From: an uncultured Cytophagales bacterium
GTDB taxonomy: Bacteria; Bacteroidota; Bacteroidia; Cytophagales; Thermoflexibacteraceae
Assembly (NCBI GenBank): GCA_938039675.1
Contig: CALHUI010000011.1
Span: 1 to 64,000 of the forward strand
Length of the DNA: 64,000 nucleotides
Direction: 5' to 3'
This document shows positions 43,691-52,733 of the stretch, piece after piece (position 1 is the first letter of the stretch; each line of letters starts with the position of its first letter). The notes under the pieces were generated by a model, which had not been told where the DNA came from, made no database searches, and worked only from the letters and a program-made list of their open reading frames with translations. Made by a program: the position numbers and the translations under genes.

Positions 43691-46600
43691 ATGGTCCGTA
43701 TAGCTGTTTACTTACTCCTGTTGTTGTTCCACTACAACCTGCTTGCTCAATCTGCCGAGAAAACCTATGCCACTCTTGCTGTATGCGAGCAATACTATGA
43801 CGACGGCGACTACGAAAAAGCACTTGAAAAGTGTGAAAAACTAATAAGAAACCTCAAACAAGGTTCTTACGGGCAAGCAGTAGCCTACTCGCTGCCTTAT
43901 TTGGCAAAATATCAGGAAGCAATGGGGCAATACCTGAACTTTGAGCGCACCATTCAGGAAATACTGAACCTGCGCCTGATTAACGGCGATAAAAGCCGCA
44001 GCTATGGGCTTGGGTTGCTCCATGCCGCCACTGCTTACGCTGAGTACGGCTATGCCAATCGGGCAGAAGAATATCTCGGCAAAGTACAGGCATTATTTGC
44101 CAATGAGAAAAGTCCGCTCATCAGGGCAGAGATGCTGCATACCGGCATTCGCATTGCCGTGCTTCGGCAAGACTTTGCAGCGTTTCAGCAGCAAATCGGC
44201 AATGCATTGAAAGCACAAGAGGCAATACTGGTCAATGAAGAAACCTATTTCGACGAAATTGAACGTGCAGAAAAAACAAGAGCGGTAAATGCCATAGAAC
44301 TCCGCCGCCGCAAAAATCAATATGCCGAACTACTGAACACTTGGGGGGACATGCTGCGGCAGGCAGGCAGGTATGGCGATGCAGGCAATAAATTGTCGGA
44401 AGCCGAAAACTGGATTCGCAGCAACCTCAGCACGCGCGATGCGGCAATGATTATCAACAGGCACTTTCAGAATCTGCTCAATTTAGATATGGGCGGCAAC
44501 AATAAAGAGTCGCTGCAAAAGCAGTTAGACCGCCATATTTTCACGGCCGAAAAGCGCTTTACCCCTGTACACAAAACCTATCTGGCGATTCATGAAACCC
44601 TGATAGACAACTACATAGAAAGCAAATTTATCCGCCGAAGCAGCAAACAGCGCTGGGAGTTGCGGCAAAATACGCTCAAATACTACGGGCGCGACAAAAT
44701 GCCCTATGCCATCTCGCAGCGATTAGACGCGCGAACCGCCTATAAGTTTCAGAATTACCGTGAAGCACAAGAACTGCTGAACGATGCACTGAAATTGCCC
44801 GAAAAAGTGCCTGTAGAGCATCAGGAGTACCGCAAACTAATGCAACAGGCCTATGAACTTGCCCTTGCAACCGACAATTTGGGCAAGGCAGAGGCTTACC
44901 TACAGGCACATATAGCAAGTGCGGAGAAGGCATTGGGGAAAAATTCGCTGCCCTATCATTATGCCCGCATGAGGCTGGCTAATTATTATGCCGCTTTTAC
45001 CAATCGCTTCAGCACTACCGACAGCATTATCCGCGAGAGCTATCACGGCTTTATCAGCAAAAAAATTGCACCGGAACACAAAGACAGGGTAGATTTTCTG
45101 AACAATATTGCTACGTATTACCAAATGACGGGCCGTTACGATTCGGCTTTGGTACAACTCAATCAAGCGGTGGGAATTGCCAAAAAACGCTTTGGTGAAA
45201 ACAATGTCAGCTATGCAGTTGAATTGCAGAAATTGGTTAAAGTGCAGATGCAGCAAGGGCGCTTTGCCGACGCAGACAAAAACATCACCCGCATTCTGGA
45301 TATTTTCAAAAAAGCCTATAACCGCACGTTGAATCTGGAATACTCGCAGGCATTGGAAACGGCAGCATCTTATTACGCCACAATGGGGCTATTCAACGAT
45401 GCGAGGGGTGCCCTGCTGCGCGCCGACCGCCTGTTTCAGCGTTCCAACAGTTCTATTGCAAGCTCTACTGCTATTGACGATTTGGCAGGGCTTTACATTG
45501 CCATGGAACGTTTTACCCAAACTGAACGCCTGCTGAATGATGCCATTGAGGTGCGCCGCACCCGCTACGGTGAAAACAATCGTTTCCTGATAAATCCGTA
45601 CAACCAATTGGCACGGCTCTATCTGGCAACAGGCGACTACGTAAAAGCCGATGACTTCGCAGCCAAAGCCTTCAAGCTGGCTTCTGAAACTTTTGGTGAC
45701 AGTTCGACGATAACTTCCGAAATAGCTGAAACACAGGTACTTATTCAAGCTGCCATCGGCGACTACGAAAAAGCAATTGCCGAAATTCTGCGCGTGCGAC
45801 AAATAAAAGAGCGCAATTTCGGGCGTAACAATATTGCTGTAGCCAATTTGTTGCGGCAAGAAGGCCTCATTCGCTATTTCGGCAAAGAACCTCCGCAAAC
45901 CTTGGAGCAGCTTTTTAACGAATCGCGGCAAATTATCGCCCGCAATTTGGGCAGCCGCAACCCCGTTTATGCCGATGCGCTGAAAGACCTCGCGCTGATT
46001 TATACCGAAAGCAATCAACCCACACAGGCTTTGCAGTTGTTAGACAGTGCCAATCGCATTTGGAACAGTATCCTGAAAACAGGTAACAATACCAATGCGG
46101 CAGAGATAGCTATACTCAAAGGCAATGTTTACACCCGTGTGGGCAATTTTGGCAATGCTGACAAACATTACAAAAGCGCCATGCGCATACTGGCCAAAAT
46201 TCTCAGCACAAAGCATCCTCTGTACGTACAGGCACAGGCGCAACATGCCCGCATGTTCTTTGCACAGAAAAATTATGCACAGGCACAGAAAATTATGGAA
46301 AGCGTACTGGCAGGCTATCGGCAGTACATCACAACCTTTTTCCCTGTGCTGAGCGACCGCGAAAAAACCAAGTACTGGGGACTGGTACGCGCCGACTATG
46401 AGTTTTACAACAACTTGCTGGTGCGTCGCCTGCCCGACAATCCCGCGCTGGCAGGCATACTTTATGACAACGCCACATTTGCCAAGTCTCTTTTGGTAAG
46501 CAATGCGGGCAAGCTGCGCAATCTGATTATGAACTCCAACGATTCGGCTACCGTACGCCGCTACCGCGAGTGGATAGACAAAAAGCATTTGCTCACCAAA

Positions 46601-47908
46601 GCACTTGCCTATTCGCCGCAGCAGTTGCAGGAAGCAGGCATTGATTTGCGCAAACTGCAAAAAGAAATTGACGATTTGGATAAAAATCTGAGTCGGCGCT
46701 CCAAAGTATTTATAGAAGCAAGGCAATTGCAAATCCGCCGCTGGCAGGAAGTAGCGGCACAGTTGCAGACGGGAGAAGCAGCAGTTGAAATTATTCGCTA
46801 CCCTTACTACGACAAGGGTTTTACCGATTCGGTCGTATATGCAGCCCTTGTATTGCTCTATGGTGAAAAAACTGCACCGAAGTTTATTCCTATTGCCAAT
46901 GGTAATGCACTGGAAGACACTTATTTAAAGATATATCGCAATTCGGTGAAGTTTGGGCTCACCGACCGGCTTTCCCATAAGCGCTATTGGGAAGCAGTAG
47001 ATAAAGCCCTTACCGATGCAAAGAAAGTTTACTTGTCGGTAGAAGGAGTTTACAATCAAGTGAACGTGGAGGCATTGCTTGTCGCAGACGATACCTATGT
47101 AATAGACCGCCGTGAAATAGTTTTACTCACCGCTACAACCGATTTACTAGAGCAAAACCGACAAACCACTGCCTCAACCAACAGTTTTGTATTTTTTGGC
47201 AACCCTGTTTTCTATAAAGACCTGCAACCGGAAGAGTATTTGGGCACACGCAACAGAAAAATTCCGCAATTGCCCGGTGCATTCAACGAAGTGAAAAATC
47301 TGACCCAACTTATTGGCAAGGGCAATCTGTCTATCCGCGAATTTGTACTGACGGAAGCCACCGAAGAACAGGTAAAACAACTGCAAAGCCCGCGTGTACT
47401 CCACATTGCCACCCATGGTTTTTTTGAGCCCGATTTAGCAATCAATCTCTCCGACAATGAACTGAGCAGCAGGCAAACCATAAATAACCCGCTATTGCGT
47501 TCAGGGCTGCTGCTGCGTAACGGCGGCGATTTGGTCGCTACCGAAAATGTATATGCCTACAACAAAGAAGAAGGCATTTTGACAGCCTATGAAGCAATGG
47601 ACTTGGTGCTGGAAAATACGGAGTTGGTAGTGTTAAGTGCCTGCGAAACAGGGCGGGGCGATACTCGAATCGGGGAAGGGGTTTATGGTTTACAACGTGC
47701 GTTTCGCGTGGCGGGAGCCAAAAGCCTGATTATGAGTTTATTCAAGGTAGATGATGTAGCCACGCAGCGTTTGATGGAGTTGTTCTACGCCCGCTGGTTA
47801 CAAAACGGTGATAAACGCGAGGCTTTTACCTATGCCAAAAAAGAATTGCGCAAAGAATATCCTTCACCCAAATTCTGGGGAGCGTTTATCATGGTCGGGG
47901 CAGAGTAA
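43691..47908 (+). CDS. secreted TPR-CHAT protein (caspase-like peptidase domain)
   Basis: 1405 residues. A signal peptide (VRIAVYLLLLLFHYNLLAQ) directs export. About residues 25-880 are tandem TPR helices (YYDDGDYEKALEKCEKL and many more), a protein-interaction scaffold; a helical region (about 890-1060) leads to a C-terminal CHAT domain (about 1110-1405). The catalytic dyad of the caspase clan is present: His1242 in HIATHGFF and Cys1318 in LSACETG, with the family end SPKFWGAFIMVG. CHAT proteases cleave partner proteins, e.g. in gasdermin-linked or CRISPR-linked defence, but those are cytoplasmic; this one is predicted extracytoplasmic, and no gasdermin gene is nearby. The target is unknown. 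Confidence 0.9.
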   Translation: MVRIAVYLLLLLFHYNLLAQSAEKTYATLAVCEQYYDDGDYEKALEKCEKLIRNLKQGSYGQAVAYSLPYLAKYQEAMGQYLNFERTIQEILNLRLINGDKSRSYGLGLLHAATAYAEYGYANRAEEYLGKVQALFANEKSPLIRAEMLHTGIRIAVLRQDFAAFQQQIGNALKAQEAILVNEETYFDEIERAEKTRAVNAIELRRRKNQYAELLNTWGDMLRQAGRYGDAGNKLSEAENWIRSNLSTRDAAMIINRHFQNLLNLDMGGNNKESLQKQLDRHIFTAEKRFTPVHKTYLAIHETLIDNYIESKFIRRSSKQRWELRQNTLKYYGRDKMPYAISQRLDARTAYKFQNYREAQELLNDALKLPEKVPVEHQEYRKLMQQAYELALATDNLGKAEAYLQAHIASAEKALGKNSLPYHYARMRLANYYAAFTNRFSTTDSIIRESYHGFISKKIAPEHKDRVDFLNNIATYYQMTGRYDSALVQLNQAVGIAKKRFGENNVSYAVELQKLVKVQMQQGRFADADKNITRILDIFKKAYNRTLNLEYSQALETAASYYATMGLFNDARGALLRADRLFQRSNSSIASSTAIDDLAGLYIAMERFTQTERLLNDAIEVRRTRYGENNRFLINPYNQLARLYLATGDYVKADDFAAKAFKLASETFGDSSTITSEIAETQVLIQAAIGDYEKAIAEILRVRQIKERNFGRNNIAVANLLRQEGLIRYFGKEPPQTLEQLFNESRQIIARNLGSRNPVYADALKDLALIYTESNQPTQALQLLDSANRIWNSILKTGNNTNAAEIAILKGNVYTRVGNFGNADKHYKSAMRILAKILSTKHPLYVQAQAQHARMFFAQKNYAQAQKIMESVLAGYRQYITTFFPVLSDREKTKYWGLVRADYEFYNNLLVRRLPDNPALAGILYDNATFAKSLLVSNAGKLRNLIMNSNDSATVRRYREWIDKKHLLTKALAYSPQQLQEAGIDLRKLQKEIDDLDKNLSRRSKVFIEARQLQIRRWQEVAAQLQTGEAAVEIIRYPYYDKGFTDSVVYAALVLLYGEKTAPKFIPIANGNALEDTYLKIYRNSVKFGLTDRLSHKRYWEAVDKALTDAKKVYLSVEGVYNQVNVEALLVADDTYVIDRREIVLLTATTDLLEQNRQTTASTNSFVFFGNPVFYKDLQPEEYLGTRNRKIPQLPGAFNEVKNLTQLIGKGNLSIREFVLTEATEEQVKQLQSPRVLHIATHGFFEPDLAINLSDNELSSRQTINNPLLRSGLLLRNGGDLVATENVYAYNKEEGILTAYEAMDLVLENTELVVLSACETGRGDTRIGEGVYGLQRAFRVAGAKSLIMSLFKVDDVATQRLMELFYARWLQNGDKREAFTYAKKELRKEYPSPKFWGAFIMVGAE

Positions 47909-47932
47909 TGCAATCGTCTTGCGAGATGGCCG

Positions 47933-49171
47933 TCAGGTCAATACAACAGCCTGTGGCCTGCGAATCAGCAAGGCGCAAAGGACGGCGGAAACACTTACGC
48001 CAATGAGTATGTGAATGCCCGTCAAATAGTTCCCCTGCATGGTGCGCAGTGTACCGAGCAGGTAAATGCCCGCACTGCCTGCCAAAGTATCCATGGTTGT
48101 TACTACCCCCAAAATTTTACCGAAGTTTTTGCCTGCATAATACTCAGCAACCGTAAGTTGAACCATTGTGAATGCGCCACTGTAACCAAGACCGTAAATA
48201 ATAGCAAAAAGCGGCAAAAAAATATCGCTGTTGTAAGGAATGAAACGCATCAGTACAGAGCCTATGGTCATATTGACCACTGCTGCCACAAGGATGCTTT
48301 TTTTAGAGAAGCGGTCGCTAAGCGCACCAAAAACGAGCTTGCCCGCAATGCTGCAAATGAAAAACAGACTAAGCGCATTGGCAGTTTGTGTATCGTTTAA
48401 ACCCACATCGCGCATGAAAAGGGCAAAGTTTTGCACTATGCCCGTAATACAGAAAAATACGGCAGCCGTTACATATAACACCAAGTAAAACATAGAATTG
48501 CCAAGCGCATCAGCAAGCGTAGGGTTGCCGGCATCAGATGAGGCAACAACATCCGTATCTGCAACGAAGGGTGTACTTTGCCCGTCGGGTATCGTATTTT
48601 TTTCCGCAGGTCGGTTGCGCACAAGCAGCAGCGGCACAACGGCCAGCAATACAGCTACCGCAGCCAATATCAATGCGGTTTTTTGCCAGCCGTTGGCTTG
48701 CGTTAAAGCAGCAATCAGTTGCGGGAAAACAATCCCTCCCAAACTGGAACCGACTAAGTAAATGCCTACGGCAATTCCACGGTAGCGATTGAACCAGTAA
48801 GACAGCAACGTAACGCCTGCGATAGCACCTCCCAGCGTAATGGAGGCCGCACACAGCACATAAATACCCACCAAATGCCAAGGTTCGGTTATGTAAGGAT
48901 ACAGGAACAGCGCAAGAACAGTCAGCAGGCTGCCTACGCCCATCATCAGACGCGGCCCGAACCTGTCTACCAACGCGCCGGCAAAAGGGGACACAATAGC
49001 AACAACGAAATACAGAACAGAAGGCCCACGTGTAACTTGTTCGTGCGTCCAGCCAAAAATTTCTTTGAGTGATACATTGAGTAGCGGCAGCCCGTTTACG
49101 CCAATGGTAACTACTGCAAAAATGATAAAGGCACTTGCCAGCACAAGCCAGCCATAGAAGAGTGATTTCAT
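47933..49171 (-). CDS. MFS transporter, oxalate/formate antiporter (OFA)-like
   Basis: 412 residues from the ATG at 49169-49171; two further in-frame Met codons lie upstream (49177 and 49189). Twelve hydrophobic segments in two six-helix bundles are separated by a polar cytoplasmic loop (about 190-225, VRNRPAEKNTIPDGQ). The motif-A-like loop GALVDRFGPRLMMGVG between helices 2 and 3 and GALSDRFSKKSILV in the second half are typical MFS signatures. The arrangement resembles monocarboxylate/oxalate-formate exchangers, but the substrate is unknown. It converges with the CHAT gene with 24 bp between. Confidence 0.88.
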   Translation of the reverse strand: MKSLFYGWLVLASAFIIFAVVTIGVNGLPLLNVSLKEIFGWTHEQVTRGPSVLYFVVAIVSPFAGALVDRFGPRLMMGVGSLLTVLALFLYPYITEPWHLVGIYVLCAASITLGGAIAGVTLLSYWFNRYRGIAVGIYLVGSSLGGIVFPQLIAALTQANGWQKTALILAAVAVLLAVVPLLLVRNRPAEKNTIPDGQSTPFVADTDVVASSDAGNPTLADALGNSMFYLVLYVTAAVFFCITGIVQNFALFMRDVGLNDTQTANALSLFFICSIAGKLVFGALSDRFSKKSILVAAVVNMTIGSVLMRFIPYNSDIFLPLFAIIYGLGYSGAFTMVQLTVAEYYAGKNFGKILGVVTTMDTLAGSAGIYLLGTLRTMQGNYLTGIHILIGVSVSAVLCALLIRRPQAVVLT

Positions 49172-49204
49172 TTTCATTATTTTGAGCAATTAATATAAAC
49201 AAAA

Positions 49205-49232
49205 AACCTGTCAGGCGAACACCTGACAGGTT
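49205..49232 (-). terminator. hairpin between the TPR gene and the MFS gene
   Basis: AACCTGTCAGG (49205-49215) / CCTGACAGGTT (49222-49232), 11-bp perfect stem, flanked on the left by A residues that become U in the minus-strand transcript. It ends the coaX-OMP-TPR transcript. Confidence 0.8.
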
Positions 49233-49263
49233 GAAAGACCCATACAAAACCAAATACAAAAGC

Positions 49264-50610
49264 CTATTTGTTGGACGGTCTTCTGCGGATAGTGGTGCTT
49301 GTGTTAATCCAGCACCCTACACTGATAGGTGCACCTTCCTGCATGCCAAGTGTAAAAATATCTTCCATAGAAGGGAACTGTGCCTTAGCATCGGCCATGC
49401 CCTTGCTGTCGCCGGCTTTTTCGTACATATCGTAAGCAGCTAAGAATACTGCACGGTTTTCAACAGGGTTTTTACCCTGACATTGCTGATAGCTGCTCAT
49501 GTACATATCGCCAATAGCCTTATAAGCCTCTTTTGCATTGGCCGGGTCATATTCAATGGACTGCTGATATAGTTTGCGTGCTTCAGAAAGTTTACCATCA
49601 CGGCGTGCAATTTTGGCAAGTTCCATGATCAAATCTGCTTTTTTAGCTTTTTCATCGGCGGGCAGCAAGTCTATGGCTTTTTGATACATTTCTTTGCCTT
49701 CTGCTGTTTTGTTTTGAGCCATGAGCAATTTGCCGATAATGATAGCGTTACCCGCACTTGGTTCAGCGCGGAACTGCACTTGCAATGCCTGTAAGAACAG
49801 AGGTTCGGTAGGGCATTTTGCCATGTAGGCTACAATCTTCTTGGCAAGTTTGATATCGTCAGGGTTTTCCTGCAATTTGGGTTCTAAGTTTTTCTTTACA
49901 AACTCACAATCTACTTTTATGTAAATCTGCACCATGCCGTCAATAGCATCTTTGGTTTTAATCCAACTGGATGCGGCTTCACCGCCTGCAGCGATTTTTT
50001 TCTCTATGATAGGTATGATTTCGTTGTCGTAAACATCCATAAAGATGTCATCGGTAATACCCTCCACGCCAATCTCTTTGGCTTTACCGGTTGCGTCCAA
50101 ATAATACTGTAAGTAGGCAGGAGAGGACAATTCGTCTTTGTATTTGTTTACCAAGTTTTTGTAGAACTCATATACGGCTTTCTCTTGTCCTTTGCGGGGC
50201 ATCAGGTAGTCGTAAAAAATAGCAGCCTTGCGTTCCATCAGGTCTTTAGTTACCCCAAAGCAGTGCATACGTTTGTCGTAAAGTGACAATATCTTATCTT
50301 GTAATGCAACTTTTTTAGCCTCATCCGCTTCTTTATTGACTAATGCAGTATATAATTGTACGGATTTGACATAAAGCGAAGCGTGCAAATTGGGTATGTT
50401 GTTGAGCAGCCATTCACCATTTTCAATAGCAATATCGTACTCTTTTGTATTGAGGGCATCGGAAAACAGCGTCCATTTTTCTTTTGCCGCGCCCGGGTCT
50501 TTGCCCCAGCACCAGCCATTGTCTAAGCCGGCTTCACAAGGGCAGTTTTGAGCAAATGCCGCTTGAAAAAATCCTACACCGATTGCCATTGCGAGCAGTA
50601 GTCTATTCAT
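49264..50610 (-). CDS. secreted TPR protein of the coaX operon
   Basis: 448 residues. A signal peptide ends at FFQAAFAQ and the mature N-terminus is Cys-rich (NCPCEAGLDNGWCWGKDPG), perhaps disulfide-bonded. The rest consists of TPR-like helices (e.g. GKLLMAQNKTAEGKEMYQKA and SEARKLYQQSIEYDP) and ends with a basic tail after a Cys-containing ISVGCWINT. Genes of this type follow coaX and an outer-membrane protein gene in many Bacteroidota and are thought to act in the cell envelope; the exact role is unknown. It begins 50 bp after the barrel-protein stop. Confidence 0.75.
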   Translation of the reverse strand: MNRLLLAMAIGVGFFQAAFAQNCPCEAGLDNGWCWGKDPGAAKEKWTLFSDALNTKEYDIAIENGEWLLNNIPNLHASLYVKSVQLYTALVNKEADEAKKVALQDKILSLYDKRMHCFGVTKDLMERKAAIFYDYLMPRKGQEKAVYEFYKNLVNKYKDELSSPAYLQYYLDATGKAKEIGVEGITDDIFMDVYDNEIIPIIEKKIAAGGEAASSWIKTKDAIDGMVQIYIKVDCEFVKKNLEPKLQENPDDIKLAKKIVAYMAKCPTEPLFLQALQVQFRAEPSAGNAIIIGKLLMAQNKTAEGKEMYQKAIDLLPADEKAKKADLIMELAKIARRDGKLSEARKLYQQSIEYDPANAKEAYKAIGDMYMSSYQQCQGKNPVENRAVFLAAYDMYEKAGDSKGMADAKAQFPSMEDIFTLGMQEGAPISVGCWINTSTTIRRRPSNK

Positions 50611-50660
50611 CGTCTTGTTATTTTTAAGTGGTAAATAAATTGCTTATGTGTACAGCTGTT

Positions 50661-51929
50661 TTAATTAATTCTTCGTTTTTGAAACCAGTACGGGTCATTT
50701 ACGGTAAGCCCCAAAGTCAGCCGAAAGAAATTTTCTTTGAGCAGATTGTTTTCAGTAGTGCCGCGTTGCCCTATCAAAGCGACCAAACTTGCAGTAGAAA
50801 ACGTGCGACTTACAGGTAGAGCTACTCCAAAATTGATACCAAATTCCTTAATTTGCTGACCGTTTAGCACGGTCGGGGTCAGAGTGTAGTAGCCGCCCGT
50901 GCGGTAAGCCACCCGCGCAAAGTAACTGGTCAGCGAACTAATGTTGGGAATAACCTCCGCACCGACGCTAATTCGCCATGAGTCGGCAAGATTTTCCTGA
51001 TTGATACCCCTGTATGCACTCCAAGGTTGCATGGAATAGTCTATGGCAAAAGTATAGGCATAGGGCTTTTCAAAGCTGATACCAAACGACTGCTGGCGCG
51101 GTATGAAAATCCGATTTGCGTTGCTGTTGAAAATGGTATCGGAAGAAATAATTTCTTCTACAATGTTTTTGCGTTGAATGGCCTGAAGGCGTGTAGCATT
51201 CATATTAACCTCAGGCTCAGTTATGTAGCCAATATTGATACTCTTATCTTTTCCTATCGGCTGACGATAAGCAGCACCCAAGCGATAAGTGATAGCAGAA
51301 ATATTCACGCGGTCAAAAGAGCCGGTGGTATAGCCACCCGTAAATTGATTATCTATCAACACCGAAAAAATATCAGTTTGTACAAAGCCGAAATTATGGT
51401 TGGCAGTTGCTCCTATGTGCAGGCGTTTAAAAAACGAGGAGCCTACGCTCAAAAATGCCTGACTTACGCTGCCCGAACCCTGAAAACGATATTCGATGAA
51501 GGTGGGCGTAAAAGGCAGTTTATTGGTGGCTATCAGCTTATAATTAACCGTGCTGTAAGGCTGTAAACCTGTGGCAACGGTCAGCCGCATAGGCACAATA
51601 GGAAATGAAAAAGCCAAATAACCTAAGTTGCCATAGCTGTAGCGGCGGTTGAGTTCGTCGCTGCGCAACTGTTTCAGTTCGCCATAATAGGCAGCTTCAA
51701 AACTCATGATGCTATTGCGGCTAAGCAAGGCAGGATTGGTAAGGTTGAGTGCAGTGGGGGCGGAATTGCTCACGCCTGTGCCGCCCATTGCCTGACTGTA
51801 CAAAGAAGCACGCGGCGCCAGTTCGCCCAAACCTGAAAGCGAATAGGGCGAATTGCCGGATTGTGAGTACAAAACTACCGGAAATACGGTTGCTGCCGAT
51901 AGAAGCAGCCCTTTGACGATGTTTTTCAA
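50661..51929 (-). CDS. outer-membrane beta-barrel protein of the coaX operon
   Basis: 422 residues with a signal peptide (KNIVKGLLLSAATVFPVVLYSQ). The mature N-terminus GNSPYSLSGLGELAPRASLY and the repeated amphipathic strands ending in aromatic residues give a beta-barrel pattern like PorV/FadL-type proteins. The start codon is TTG (51927-51929), overlapping the TGA stop of coaX as TTGA, so translation is coupled. The gene is followed by a TPR protein. Ligand or partner unknown. Confidence 0.78.
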   Translation of the reverse strand: MKNIVKGLLLSAATVFPVVLYSQSGNSPYSLSGLGELAPRASLYSQAMGGTGVSNSAPTALNLTNPALLSRNSIMSFEAAYYGELKQLRSDELNRRYSYGNLGYLAFSFPIVPMRLTVATGLQPYSTVNYKLIATNKLPFTPTFIEYRFQGSGSVSQAFLSVGSSFFKRLHIGATANHNFGFVQTDIFSVLIDNQFTGGYTTGSFDRVNISAITYRLGAAYRQPIGKDKSINIGYITEPEVNMNATRLQAIQRKNIVEEIISSDTIFNSNANRIFIPRQQSFGISFEKPYAYTFAIDYSMQPWSAYRGINQENLADSWRISVGAEVIPNISSLTSYFARVAYRTGGYYTLTPTVLNGQQIKEFGINFGVALPVSRTFSTASLVALIGQRGTTENNLLKENFFRLTLGLTVNDPYWFQKRRIN

Positions 51930-52660
51930 AACTTAGAGTTTACTAAATTAAAATCCAAAGCGGCTTTTAAGCCGTCAAGCACCACATTCTCGTTCACAAA
52001 GTTGGCTTCTTTTATGCTTTTATCAAAAAAAAGGGCATCGCCACCAGTGAGTAAGATGTTAAATCCTCCAAAAATGGTTTGGTAATGGCTGATGATACCG
52101 TTAATTTCGGCAGCTAAGCCGTTAAACGCACCGCTTAACATCGCATCGGTCGTATTTTGCCCGATGAGGGGTGGTTTTTTGGAGAAATCGCAGGTAATCG
52201 GCGGTAAGCGTGCCGTAAAAGTGTGCATGGCTTTCAGCCGCATTTGCAGCCCGGGGGCAATGATGCCGCCCATAAATTCGGCAGCAGCCGTTACAAAATC
52301 GTAGGTAACGCATGTCCCCGCATCTATAACCAGCGTATGTTGCCGTGGAAACTGCGCCCATGCACCCAAAGCCGCTGCCAGCCTGTCCATGCCGAGGGTT
52401 TGCGGGGTTTGATAGCAATTTTTCAGTGGAATGGGCAACTCGTGCGTCAGCCGGAGCAAGTGCCCACGAAACCCTGCGGAGGCTATCAGTTCGGAAGCTG
52501 CGCCGCGAACGTCGCAGTAGATAATGTTTTCGGGGTGGTATTGCCTGATAAGCAGCCTGAGGGCTTCATCGCTCAACTGACGTTGGTAAACAGGCGGTTT
52601 GCCGGGCTCATCTATGCGTACTTTTCCGAACGTGTTGCCCAAATCCAAACAAAGATTCAT
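51926..52660 (-). CDS. coaX: type III pantothenate kinase
   Basis: 244 residues from the ATG at 52658-52660. CoaX phosphorylates pantothenate as the first step of coenzyme A synthesis. The N-terminal phosphate loop is LCLDLGNTFGKV; GMDRLAAALGA and the catalytic-Asp strand VIDAGTCVTYDFV (about 115-127) are intact, and LTGGDA lies near the end. It starts the coaX-OMP-TPR operon and is divergent from argC with 73 bp between starts. Confidence 0.93.
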   Translation of the reverse strand: MNLCLDLGNTFGKVRIDEPGKPPVYQRQLSDEALRLLIRQYHPENIIYCDVRGAASELIASAGFRGHLLRLTHELPIPLKNCYQTPQTLGMDRLAAALGAWAQFPRQHTLVIDAGTCVTYDFVTAAAEFMGGIIAPGLQMRLKAMHTFTARLPPITCDFSKKPPLIGQNTTDAMLSGAFNGLAAEINGIISHYQTIFGGFNILLTGGDALFFDKSIKEANFVNENVVLDGLKAALDFNLVNSKF

Positions 52661-52733
52661 GCGCCTAATCAGGTATTTTATTGCCAAATTTGCAAAACAT
52701 TCCATCATACACCAAAACATATTGCAACAAGCG

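Noticed and set aside
40717-47908. Gasdermin-type defence operon
   Set aside because: A CHAT protein is present, but the small neighbour is a lipocalin-like lipoprotein and not a gasdermin, and the CHAT protein has a signal peptide.
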